This document shows, in pieces, positions 53,194 to 61,084 of a stretch of DNA of 64,000 nucleotides; position 1 is the stretch's first letter; each line of letters starts with the position of its first letter. Origin of the DNA: DATBAX01 sp963762965 (lineage in GTDB: Bacteria; Acidobacteriota; Terriglobia; Terriglobales; Acidobacteriaceae); NCBI GenBank assembly GCA_963762965.1, contig CAVXME010000004.1:51996-115995 (forward strand). Reading direction: 5' to 3'. The position numbers were made by a program, and so were the translations under genes. The notes below the pieces were generated by a model. The model did not search any database, was not told the origin of the DNA, and saw only the letters and a program-made list of their open reading frames with translations.

Positions 53194-54426
53194 ATGACGT
53201 TCAGAAGATTGCTGTGGCGAGGACTGATTTTGATGGCGACCATGGCGGCTGTCGCCCTGGTCGTGTTCTTATTGCTAAATGTCCGTGGTTGGCGGGCACT
53301 TGTGCTGGCGAGATTGCTTCGTGTGGACAACGATCCGGTTGTTGTTAAACCGCCGGCAAACTTTCAACCAACAGTCCCCGCTGGGTTCAAGGTTTCTGTC
53401 TTCGCTGCGGGTTTTACTGGGCCGCGGTGGCTGGCGGTCGCTCCCGATGGCGATGTGTTTGTGGCCGATTCAGCGGCCGGCGAAGTCTTGGTGTTACAAG
53501 ATCGGCAGGGCAAGGGAAGCTCCGAGTCGCGCTATATTTTTGCCGGCCATCTAAATCTGCCTTTCGGAATCGCCTTCCATGACGATTACGTTTATATAGC
53601 GGACACGAATGAAGTCCTGCGTTTCCGCTATGACCCCAAGACATCCAAGCGGCTCGGTGATGCGGAACACATCCTTGACCTCCCAGGTATGGGTTATCAC
53701 CAGCACTGGACGCGGTCGCTGGCCTTTGGTCCAGATGGCAAGAAGCTTTTTGTTTCGGTTGGATCGAAAACCAATGTCTCGATCGAGTCCGACCATCGCC
53801 GGGCGGCGGTCCTGGCTGCGGCCCCTGATGGGACCGGCATGCGAATCTACGCCAGCGGGTTGCGCAATGCTGTGGGAATTGCCATCAATCCCGAGTCCGG
53901 TAGCTTGTGGGCAGCGGTGAATGAGCGCGATGACATTGACGACAACACTCCGTCCGACTACTTCACCCATATTGTTGACGGTGGTTTTTACGGATGGCCC
54001 TACGCATACGCCGGCCCGCATGTGGATGACCGTGTTTCTTCGAGGCCGGACCTAGTGGCAAAAACAATTGTCCCGGACGTGCTCTTGGGAGCCCACGTAG
54101 CACCACTCCAGGTTGCTTTTTACGACAAACAAATGTTTCCTTCCTCTTATTGGCGCGGGGCCTTTGTTGCCGAGCATGGTTCCTGGAACCGGCGCCTCAG
54201 GAGCGGATATCAAGTCGTTTTCATACCATTTCTTAACGGTGTGCCTGTCGGCGAACCACAGTCTTTCTTCTCGGGGTTTGTGCCTGATCCCACCGGCAAG
54301 GATGTCTATGGCCGCATGGTCGGCGTTGCCGTCGCGGCGGACGGCTCTCTCCTGATCTCAGATGACGGGGCAAATCTCATCTGGCGAGTCTCTTACGAGC
54401 ATGAACCCCCGCCTGCACTCAAATAG
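53194..54426 (+). CDS. PQQ-dependent sugar (sorbosone-type) dehydrogenase-like protein
   Basis: The 410-residue membrane-anchored beta-propeller has one N-terminal membrane helix (about 5-28) and then NHL/GSDH-like repeats. Examples are FTGPRWLAVAPDGDVFVADS, ILDLPGMGYHQHWTRSLAFG, GLRNAVGIAINPESGSLWAA and DDIDDNTPSDYFTHIVDGGF. YGWPYAYAGP and a late LLISDDGANLIWRVSY also fit. The family oxidises sugars or aldehydes in the periplasm with PQQ, although many members lack a proven activity. It lies alone on the plus strand between two minus-strand operons, just beyond the palindromic operator candidate. Confidence 0.88.
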   Translation: MTFRRLLWRGLILMATMAAVALVVFLLLNVRGWRALVLARLLRVDNDPVVVKPPANFQPTVPAGFKVSVFAAGFTGPRWLAVAPDGDVFVADSAAGEVLVLQDRQGKGSSESRYIFAGHLNLPFGIAFHDDYVYIADTNEVLRFRYDPKTSKRLGDAEHILDLPGMGYHQHWTRSLAFGPDGKKLFVSVGSKTNVSIESDHRRAAVLAAAPDGTGMRIYASGLRNAVGIAINPESGSLWAAVNERDDIDDNTPSDYFTHIVDGGFYGWPYAYAGPHVDDRVSSRPDLVAKTIVPDVLLGAHVAPLQVAFYDKQMFPSSYWRGAFVAEHGSWNRRLRSGYQVVFIPFLNGVPVGEPQSFFSGFVPDPTGKDVYGRMVGVAVAADGSLLISDDGANLIWRVSYEHEPPPALK

Positions 54427-54439
54427 CCGAAGCACGAAC

Positions 54440-55456
54440 TCAGCTCCTCAACGTAGAAGAAGCATCTCTCAAATAACGAGAGACCACCGCAGCCAGGTTC
54501 CCGGAATAGCTCGTGAGCATTTCCATGTGATCACCGGGGACAGTCTCGACGGCGAACTCTTCCGCGAGATGCGACCACACCGCAGCCGGATTGTCTGGGA
54601 AGAAGGAACTTATCACGGCCTTCACAAACTTTATCTTGCCACCATAGAATTGGGGCTGGTAGCGCTTCCAGGCTACGTCATCATTCGTTCGCATACGCTG
54701 CATGACTGGATCGAACGCGGAGTTTCCGCCTGGGCTGGCCGAGATCGGTGATCGCCCTCCATATTTGAGCGATTGCATTGCCGTGAGGGCGCGACGCCGC
54801 GCCAGGCGTAAGGTCAGTCGCGCACGCGGCCCTGTGGGCAGATGCCGGATGTGCGGATACGAATCTAGCATAGCCAGGAGCGCTATCTTTTCTCCATCTT
54901 CAGAGAGACGCCGCGCGATTTCCAACGTAACCAGGCCGCCCAGCGAATAGCCGACCAGGAAATAGGGGCCGTGTGGCTGCATTTGCCGGATGGCTTCGGC
55001 GTGAAACTGCGCCATCGCTTCGATCGACGCAAGTGGGGCCTCCACTCCGTCGACGCCTCTTGCCTGCAACCCGAAGATAGGATGCGAAGACTCTATCTGC
55101 CTTGCCAATCGGACCAATCCCAGAACCGTGTCGCCCATGCCATGACCGAGAAAAATGGGCGGAGCTGCGGCTCCGGCTTTCAGCGGCACCAGTGCTGGGA
55201 CCCGCGCGGTACCGGGTTGCGCCAGTAGAGCTGCCAAAGCCGCGATGGTGGGTGCCTGGCAGATCATCACCGGTGGCAGTTCTCGTCCACACAGCTGTGC
55301 GACTTCGCGGAAAAGTTCCGTGGCTGCTGAAGAATCGCCCCCAAGGTCAAAAAAATTATCTTCGACGCGGATGGACGGCAATCGCAGCACCCGCTGCCAA
55401 ATCGGGGTCAGCACTTCTATCATTGGGGAACTAGGCGCCAAAGGTTCGCCGATCAT
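54440..55456 (-). CDS. Carrier-thioesterase didomain protein with intact carrier site
   Basis: The ~338-residue product is a paralogue of the protein at 51765-52799. The carrier domain (about 10-80) has FFDLGGDSSAATELF with Ser42 as phosphopantetheine site. The thioesterase domain (about 95-335) has IFLGHGMGDTVLG, the nucleophile elbow LVGYSLGGLVTLEIA and the His motif VPGDHMEML. Such ACP-TE didomains normally release products from NRPS/PKS lines, but no such megasynthase is nearby. The ATG at 55456 overlaps the aminotransferase stop in ATGA, so the two are translationally coupled. A TTG at 55474 would extend it. Confidence 0.9.
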   Translation of the reverse strand: MIGEPLAPSSPMIEVLTPIWQRVLRLPSIRVEDNFFDLGGDSSAATELFREVAQLCGRELPPVMICQAPTIAALAALLAQPGTARVPALVPLKAGAAAPPIFLGHGMGDTVLGLVRLARQIESSHPIFGLQARGVDGVEAPLASIEAMAQFHAEAIRQMQPHGPYFLVGYSLGGLVTLEIARRLSEDGEKIALLAMLDSYPHIRHLPTGPRARLTLRLARRRALTAMQSLKYGGRSPISASPGGNSAFDPVMQRMRTNDDVAWKRYQPQFYGGKIKFVKAVISSFFPDNPAAVWSHLAEEFAVETVPGDHMEMLTSYSGNLAAVVSRYLRDASSTLRS

Positions 55457-56367
55457 GAATGTGCGAATGCCCAATACAGCTCTCGGGCCTTGGTATAGAG
55501 CGGGCCGAATGGAAGGGAGCGGTCATTGATCTTGGTCACGGGGGTAACTTTGGAATAGTTTCCCGTGGAAAAGATCTCATCGGCGGTCTCGAAGTCGCCA
55601 TAGGTAAGAGTTTTCTCAACCACCGCTACGCCGCTCTCGCGCAAGAGTCCGATCACGCGCTGGCGAGTGATGCCCGCCAGAAAAGTCCCATTCGGCGCTG
55701 GCGTAAAAACCACGCCGTCTTTCGCCATGAAGATGTTAGAGGTCGCGAGTTCGGCGACATTACCCAGCATGTCGCAGACGATGGCATTGTCGAAGCCGCG
55801 GGCTTGTGCCTCGAAAAGCGAGCGAGCGTTGTTGGGATAGAGGCATCCCGCCTTGGCATCCACCGGCATGGTGTCGAGTGTAGGCCGGCGGAATGGGGAC
55901 AAGGTGACCGAAAACCCTTTCGGCGGGCGCATCGGGGCTTCGTAGATCGAGAGACACCACCGAGTTGATTCAGGAACGTGCGCCTGTACCCACGGGCCCT
56001 CTTTTTCCGCCCAATACATGGGCCGGATGTAAAGCGAGGCGTCTTTATCAAACTTGGCGATCCCTTCTTTCGCCAGCTTGATCCAGGCTTCCGTCGATAC
56101 CGTAGGCTTTAAGAAAAGTTTCAACGCCGAATCATTGACGCGGGCGCAATGGAGATCAAGATCGGGAGTCACTCCTTCGAAAGCCCTGGCGCCGTCAAAG
56201 ACCACCGAGCAAAGCCAGGCGGCATGGGTGCGCGGGCCCATGATTCCCACGTTGCCCTCGTGCCATTGATCCTCGAAAAACGTCCAGGTTTTCGACCAAC
56301 CGTCGCTTACAGCCAAAGGACTCCTCCACGGTAACGGCTTCTCATTCTTTAGGATATCAGTTTCCAA
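55453..56367 (-). CDS. Class IV PLP aminotransferase (branched-chain aminotransferase-like)
   Basis: Transfers an amino group between an amino acid (Val/Leu/Ile type or a relative) and 2-oxoglutarate. The 304-residue fold-type IV enzyme has the Schiff-base Lys172 in VDAKAGCLYPNNARS and Glu206 in NVAELATSNIF. IRPMYWAEKEGPW and EIFSTGNYSKVTPVTKI also fit. It starts with TTG at 56367; no nearby ATG is in frame. It overlaps the carrier-thioesterase gene by four bases, a coupling unusual for a housekeeping IlvE, and it lies 39 bases downstream of the membrane protein gene. Confidence 0.88.
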   Translation of the reverse strand: METDILKNEKPLPWRSPLAVSDGWSKTWTFFEDQWHEGNVGIMGPRTHAAWLCSVVFDGARAFEGVTPDLDLHCARVNDSALKLFLKPTVSTEAWIKLAKEGIAKFDKDASLYIRPMYWAEKEGPWVQAHVPESTRWCLSIYEAPMRPPKGFSVTLSPFRRPTLDTMPVDAKAGCLYPNNARSLFEAQARGFDNAIVCDMLGNVAELATSNIFMAKDGVVFTPAPNGTFLAGITRQRVIGLLRESGVAVVEKTLTYGDFETADEIFSTGNYSKVTPVTKINDRSLPFGPLYTKARELYWAFAHS

Positions 56368-56405
56368 AACACGGGAAGCGTACCCTTATTTGTTCGTTAT
56401 CAGGT

Positions 56406-56777
56406 TTATTTTGTCCCGTCGCGATGACGCTTCCGCGCCCACATCCAGTGTACGATCCGAATGCCAATCAGCCAGAGTGCCATGAGAAACAGGATTTCTC
56501 CTGCGATGCCCATCAAGGGAGCAATATAATAGCCGGTCGGGTTGCGGATCGCGCGGTCCGGGCCGTGGTCGGGGAAGGCGACGTGCGCCAGGTGTTTGCC
56601 CAGACGGTAGGGAGCATAGAAGAGCCCTCCGATGGCGCGGTCCACGATCCCGCCGGGAGAAGAATGGGTCCAGATCGGGGTCAGGACAAACCAGGAACAC
56701 AAAGCCAGCGAAAACGCTGCACCCAGATCGCGTGGCTTGAAGGTTAGGACGCCGCGAACCTGTCGAAAGAAGCCCAT
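56406..56777 (-). CDS. Small integral membrane protein of unknown function
   Basis: The ~123-residue product has two clear hydrophobic helices (about 20-37 with FSLALCSWFVLTPIW, and 87-107 with APLMGIAGEILFLMALWLIG). It has a basic C-terminal tail WMWARKRHRDGTK. I do not recognise a family. It lies between the ALDH and aminotransferase genes on the same strand, which makes it part of that operon. The ATG at 56777 or a TTG at 56798 may start it. Confidence 0.6.
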   Translation of the reverse strand: MGFFRQVRGVLTFKPRDLGAAFSLALCSWFVLTPIWTHSSPGGIVDRAIGGLFYAPYRLGKHLAHVAFPDHGPDRAIRNPTGYYIAPLMGIAGEILFLMALWLIGIRIVHWMWARKRHRDGTK

Positions 56778-56862
56778 TGATGCTGATTCTGACAGCAATC
56801 GCCGAATTCGTCATCCCGTATGTTGCGAGCGTGCCGCTTTAAAAGGTGTCCCGATTGCCTTT

Positions 56863-58299
56863 CTACTTTTCGCGGGGGACGTAACCGAAAATCGCTTTCA
56901 ACTCCAGAAATTCTTCCAGCCCCGACTCGCCCCATTCCCGGCCGTTGCCCGACTGTTTGTAGCCGCCAAAGCAACCAGCAAAATCAATTCGCGCGCCGTT
57001 GACGTGGACGTTGCCGGCTCGAATTCGCTTCGCAACCCGGCGGGCGCGCTCGATGTCTCCTGAGGTCACATAGCCTGACAATCCGTAAGGCGTGTCGTTC
57101 GCAACGCGCACGGCGTCGTCTTCGTTATCGTAAGGGATGATGGAAAGAACCGGCCCGAAAATTTCCTCGCGCGCTATGGTCATATCGTTGCGAACATCCG
57201 CGAACACGGTCGGCTTCACGAAGTAGCCCTTACTGATGCCCTCAGGCCGGCCGGGACCACCGGCTATCAACTTAGCTCCTTCTTCCATGCCTTTGTGGAT
57301 CAAGTTTTGCACTTTTTCGAACTGGGCCTTGCTGGACAGCGGTCCGATGACCGTGTCTTCTGCAAAGGGATCACCAACCTTGGTGGCCTCCGCTGCCAGC
57401 TTCGCTATTGCGGAGGCTTCACTCATCTTGGAGCGCAGAACGAGCATGCGAGTCGGCGCATCACAGGACTGGCCGGTATTGCGGAAGCATGCCACCGTGC
57501 CTTCCTTGACTGCATTCTCGAGATTGGCGTCCTCCAGGATGATGTTTGCCGATTTGCCACCAAGCTCCTGCGTGACCCGCTTCACCGTTGGAGCAGCAGC
57601 GGAAGCCACGGCGACTCCAGCTCGCGTGGATCCAGTGAAAGAAACCATGGCGAGGTCAAGATGCGAAGAAATCGCAGCCCCGACGGTTGGCCCATCTCCA
57701 TTCACCAGATTGAACACCCCAGGCGGCACACCAGCTTCATGCAGGATTTGCGCGAATAAATATGCGGAGAGTGGCGCCATTTCGCTCGGTTTGAGAACCA
57801 TGGTGCATCCGGTAGCAAGGGCGGGCGCGACCTTGCAGGCGATCTGGTTCATGGGCCAGTTCCAGGGTGCGATGAGGCCGCAGACGCCAACCGGCTCTTT
57901 CCGCATGAGCGTGGAACCTTTCAGCTCTTCGAACGGGAAGTGTTCGAGTACCTTAACCATCTCCAACAAATGCGCCAGGCCTGCCGGGACCTGCGCTTTG
58001 CGCGATAGAGAAATGGGGGCCCCCATTTCCTGCGAGATGGTCTCGGCCATCTCGTCCGCCTTCGACCGGTAAATCTCGATGATTTTTTGCAAGAGTGCCA
58101 AACGCGTATCCAGAGTTGTTTCGGAGTAGGACTCAAAGGCTATCTTGCCGGCGGCCACGGCCTGGTCAACATCGGCCGCGCTGCCAAGCGAGATGGTGGC
58201 GATAGGTTCTTCCGTGGCCGGGTTGATGACCTTGAAGTCGTGGGTCGCGGTTGGACTGACCCACTTTCCATTGATATAAAACTGGCGGCAGTCCTTCAT
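56863..58299 (-). CDS. NAD(P)-dependent aldehyde dehydrogenase
   Basis: Oxidises an aldehyde to the acid. The 478-residue product has IAPWNWPMNQIACKVAPALA, FTGSTRAGVAVASAA, Glu245 in TQELGGKSANIIL, nucleophile Cys279 in NTGQSCDAPTRML, EEIFGPVLSIIPY and a final FGGYKQSGNGREWGESGLEE. GGGAGAAATC ahead of the ATG at 58299 supports that start; a longer frame to 58371 is less likely. It heads the minus-strand operon ALDH, membrane protein, aminotransferase, carrier-thioesterase. It could make the acid used by the acyl-CoA ligase. Confidence 0.93.
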   Translation of the reverse strand: MKDCRQFYINGKWVSPTATHDFKVINPATEEPIATISLGSAADVDQAVAAGKIAFESYSETTLDTRLALLQKIIEIYRSKADEMAETISQEMGAPISLSRKAQVPAGLAHLLEMVKVLEHFPFEELKGSTLMRKEPVGVCGLIAPWNWPMNQIACKVAPALATGCTMVLKPSEMAPLSAYLFAQILHEAGVPPGVFNLVNGDGPTVGAAISSHLDLAMVSFTGSTRAGVAVASAAAPTVKRVTQELGGKSANIILEDANLENAVKEGTVACFRNTGQSCDAPTRMLVLRSKMSEASAIAKLAAEATKVGDPFAEDTVIGPLSSKAQFEKVQNLIHKGMEEGAKLIAGGPGRPEGISKGYFVKPTVFADVRNDMTIAREEIFGPVLSIIPYDNEDDAVRVANDTPYGLSGYVTSGDIERARRVAKRIRAGNVHVNGARIDFAGCFGGYKQSGNGREWGESGLEEFLELKAIFGYVPREK

Positions 58300-58396
58300 G
58301 ATTTCTCCCATTCCACTCGCACCATCATTTTCCGGCGACACTCGGAGCCTGACGTTCAGTCTATCGAACATCGGCTGAATGACCCGCTGCTTGTTT

Positions 58397-59578
58397 CTAA
58401 TGTTGGTTGTTCTCGGTTAGCGCCAGGACAGCATAAGCCGTGGCTGCGTCGCTCATGAAAAGCTGGGTGTCCGAAGACGGGTTGCGCCGTTTGTTTAGAG
58501 AGTCGGAACGCCAGAGACCTTCGGGAACGTCCTGGTTACGGAGCAACCAGGAGAGGCCCTGCTGCAAATGAACGTTGTCGCGTGGCACGCCGGCTTGTTG
58601 CAGAACGAATGTGATCAAGCCGGTCGCGTACCCGTCGCTATTCAATTCCAGCGGTGTTCCATCCTCTTTGACGGACCGCATGATCCACGAACTGGCGAGT
58701 GAAGAAAGGCTCCAGCCTCGTGAAGACCAGACCAGGGATGACAGTCTCCAGCCGCCGTCGGCCTGTTGTTTACTCAGAACTTCTTTGATGATCGACGCCC
58801 GCTGCTCGGGCGTCAGCAGTCCCGGCAATTTTGTCGAGGCCCACAGCAAATCCACCCGATTGATGGTGGACTGCGCCGCAAAATCGCGGGCCAGGTATTC
58901 GCGTAATAGCTTTAGGTTATTCTGGATTTCGGTGGCCGAGCGATAATTCTCAGGAGCCATGCCCACGGCGACCGCCGCCAGAGTGGCGCCATAATATTGC
59001 GAGTCGTTGGCCTCCCACGGCTGCAAATCGAATTGTAGCCAGTGCCACGCGCCGGATTCATCCCCGGCCGTCTCCTGGAGCGCCCACATATTGTCGAAGG
59101 CGGTCCGGGTGTCGGGGCTCAGGTGTCCGCTGGGAGCGTCATAGCTGGCCAGCACCAGGGCATTCAGAACCGCCTCAGTTCCGCGGGACTCGGCGGGCTT
59201 GTATCCATGGTCCTCGTAGTAGGGTGCGAGGTCCTTCCAAAGACGAACGCGCTTGGTGACGTCTTCCAAGAGTTTGCGTTCGTTCACTGACGGACCCTCT
59301 TCACCAAGAGCTGTCCGCAGAGCAGGGCGTGCGAGGGCGTAGGGCATCGCCGTGTGACAGGAGACGCAGAAAGTGCCGTGATCGCGGGCTGCACCCGGCC
59401 ATTGCATCCACCAGCCTTCTCTTTGATCTAGGTAGCTGGCGGCAGCCTTTTGGTCCCAGGGCTTGGGATCGGGGGCTTTGGCTTCCGTTCGCGAACAGGC
59501 AGAAATCAGCGCCGTTGCCAGACAAACGGCCAGGATAGAGATTCCCCGCATAGATGCTCTCATGGGGACAGACATCAT
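58397..59578 (-). CDS. Lipoprotein with c-type heme motif and terpene-cyclase-like alpha/alpha toroid
   Basis: The ~393-residue exported lipoprotein has lipobox LISAC with Cys28. A single CxxCH motif FCVSCHTAMPYAL (Cys71-Cys74-His75) could bind covalent heme. The rest consists of helical repeats similar to squalene-hopene cyclase or prenyltransferase toroids (LSKQQADGGWRLSSL, GLSWLLRNQDVPEGLWRSDS). A Trp-rich stretch near the start (GWWMQWPG) follows the lipid anchor. The combination is uncommon, and the function is unknown; a redox or sensing role is only a guess. Starts at 59578, 59575, 59563 or 59551 are possible. The gene is divergent from the LamG-VanZ gene. Confidence 0.8.
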   Translation of the reverse strand: MMSVPMRASMRGISILAVCLATALISACSRTEAKAPDPKPWDQKAAASYLDQREGWWMQWPGAARDHGTFCVSCHTAMPYALARPALRTALGEEGPSVNERKLLEDVTKRVRLWKDLAPYYEDHGYKPAESRGTEAVLNALVLASYDAPSGHLSPDTRTAFDNMWALQETAGDESGAWHWLQFDLQPWEANDSQYYGATLAAVAVGMAPENYRSATEIQNNLKLLREYLARDFAAQSTINRVDLLWASTKLPGLLTPEQRASIIKEVLSKQQADGGWRLSSLVWSSRGWSLSSLASSWIMRSVKEDGTPLELNSDGYATGLITFVLQQAGVPRDNVHLQQGLSWLLRNQDVPEGLWRSDSLNKRRNPSSDTQLFMSDAATAYAVLALTENNQH

Positions 59579-59736
59579 CGTACAATTCTACAATTCGCGC
59601 CGCCTGCGCGCCAATTAGCCGGTCGGGGAGGATGTGAAGAGCAAGCTTAAAAAGTCTAAGTTATTCATAATAAAGCAGTTTATGGAATTGCAGATCAGAC
59701 AAGGAATTACGGGTACAATCGTTCGCGCCCATCTCC

Positions 59737-60864
59737 ATGTCGCTGCCAACCCAAGAGTATAAGTTCCTGCGTTTGGTCTGTTTAGCCTTGTTGGGCGGAC
59801 TTCTGGTGGTTGGTCTCTGGCCGTTTAATTTTTTCCCTAGAAACAGGGTGGAATGGCTGGCAAGCGGAAATGGTGTTCATTTTTATGGGCATAGCCAAAT
59901 GTACGCGACCACTCCATGGAAAATCGAAGAGCGGTCAAGTCCTTCCGCAAACGATTCGTTTAGCATCGAAATCTGGCTAAAGCCCGACAAGCTACAGAGT
60001 TGGGGAACGATTCTCTCCGTTTATGACCCCAGTCGACCCGACAACTTAAGGATCGACCAATCTCTCACCGATCTGGTATTGCGCGGGAGTTTCCAGGACC
60101 CGACCCGGCAATCGGGCTTCCGACCTGTCTGGGCGGGCGAGATCTTTAAGCAAGGACAAACTCGCTTCGTGACCATAACATCGGGGCCACAAGGTACGGC
60201 GGTTTATCTCGAGGCAGTCCGGCAAGAACACTATTCGTATGTGCCCGTTGCAGCGAACTTAGACGGCACGCTCCTGATCGGCCATTCCGCATCGGGAGGG
60301 AACGCTTGGGCCGGCATGCTGCTCGGCTTGGCGATCTATGATCGGGAACTCACGCCGGAGGAAGTGGGCGGCCATTATAAGGCATGGAGTAAGAATAGCT
60401 TCGAGGAATTGGTGAAAGCCGAAGGTATCTTGGCGTTGTATCCGTTTGATGAGCCGGAAGGCAATCTGGTTGGCAATCATGCGGGTTCGATGCCGGATCT
60501 CATTATTCCCGCGCGATTCTACGTTCTGCACCGGAGATTCCTGGCGGATCCATCGACGCTCCAGCCACTCGATTGGTCGGATATCATGATCAATATTCTT
60601 GGATTTGTCCCCTTCGGCTGGTTCGTGGTTCTTTATTTCTCACGCGCGCTACGCATGCCGAGATCCAGGGCCATTATCTGGACGGTCATTCTGGGCGGGA
60701 TGACAAGTTTTCTGATTGAGTTCCTGCAAGCCTACTTGCCGACCAGGGATTCCTCCTACCTCGATCTAATCAACAACATTCTTGGCACGGCTCTGGGGGC
60801 AATGCTGGCAGAACGGATTCCCTGGGTCGCTCGGCACTTTAGCCGCGCCGATGCACATCCATGA
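59737..60864 (+). CDS. LamG-like domain fused to VanZ-like membrane domain
   Basis: The 375-residue product has an N-terminal membrane helix (about 12-30). A periplasmic concanavalin/LamG-like domain (about 65-220: SFSIEIWLKPDKLQSWGTIL, LLIGHSASGGNAWAGMLLGL, AIYDRELTPEEV) follows. The C-terminal VanZ-like module has three or four helices (about 280-365: IMINILGFVPFGWFVVLYFS, FLIEFLQAYLPTRDSSYLDL). VanZ modules occur in glycopeptide-resistance and EPS-related proteins with unproven function; a LamG domain would bind glycan. It stands alone on the plus strand. Confidence 0.82.
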   Translation: MSLPTQEYKFLRLVCLALLGGLLVVGLWPFNFFPRNRVEWLASGNGVHFYGHSQMYATTPWKIEERSSPSANDSFSIEIWLKPDKLQSWGTILSVYDPSRPDNLRIDQSLTDLVLRGSFQDPTRQSGFRPVWAGEIFKQGQTRFVTITSGPQGTAVYLEAVRQEHYSYVPVAANLDGTLLIGHSASGGNAWAGMLLGLAIYDRELTPEEVGGHYKAWSKNSFEELVKAEGILALYPFDEPEGNLVGNHAGSMPDLIIPARFYVLHRRFLADPSTLQPLDWSDIMINILGFVPFGWFVVLYFSRALRMPRSRAIIWTVILGGMTSFLIEFLQAYLPTRDSSYLDLINNILGTALGAMLAERIPWVARHFSRADAHP

Positions 60865-60869
60865 AAGTC

Positions 60870-60897
60870 TTGTCTGCCGGCGTTTGCTGGCAGACAA
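60870..60897. other. Perfect 9-bp inverted repeat without T-tract
   Basis: TTGTCTGCC (60870-60878) pairs with GGCAGACAA (60889-60897) across a 10-base loop. It lies just after the LamG-VanZ stop. It could be a weak, factor-dependent terminator, but the T-tract is missing. Confidence 0.35.
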
Positions 60898-61000
60898 CTA
60901 TGGCTCGATATCGAATTCGCATTGCGGGGGACCTTTCATAATGCGGCAGCGCGTCTTGCCGGCAAAAATTATGTTTATCGGGCTAATGAAAATTTCCGGC

Positions 61001-61029
61001 TTGACAGTGCCTATCCACCTGATTAACCT
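61001..61029 (+). promoter_or_regulatory. Candidate sigma-70-type promoter of the TonB-dependent receptor gene
   Basis: A perfect -35 TTGACA (61001-61006) and a weaker -10 TAACCT (61024-61029) are separated by 17 bases, about 55 bases before the ATG at 61085. AAGGTGA lies six bases before that ATG. Confidence 0.45.
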
Positions 61030-61084
61030 TCCCTGATTCTAGTAATGTTCCTGGCTTCCTACTTCGTACGAAAAGGTGATTCTT

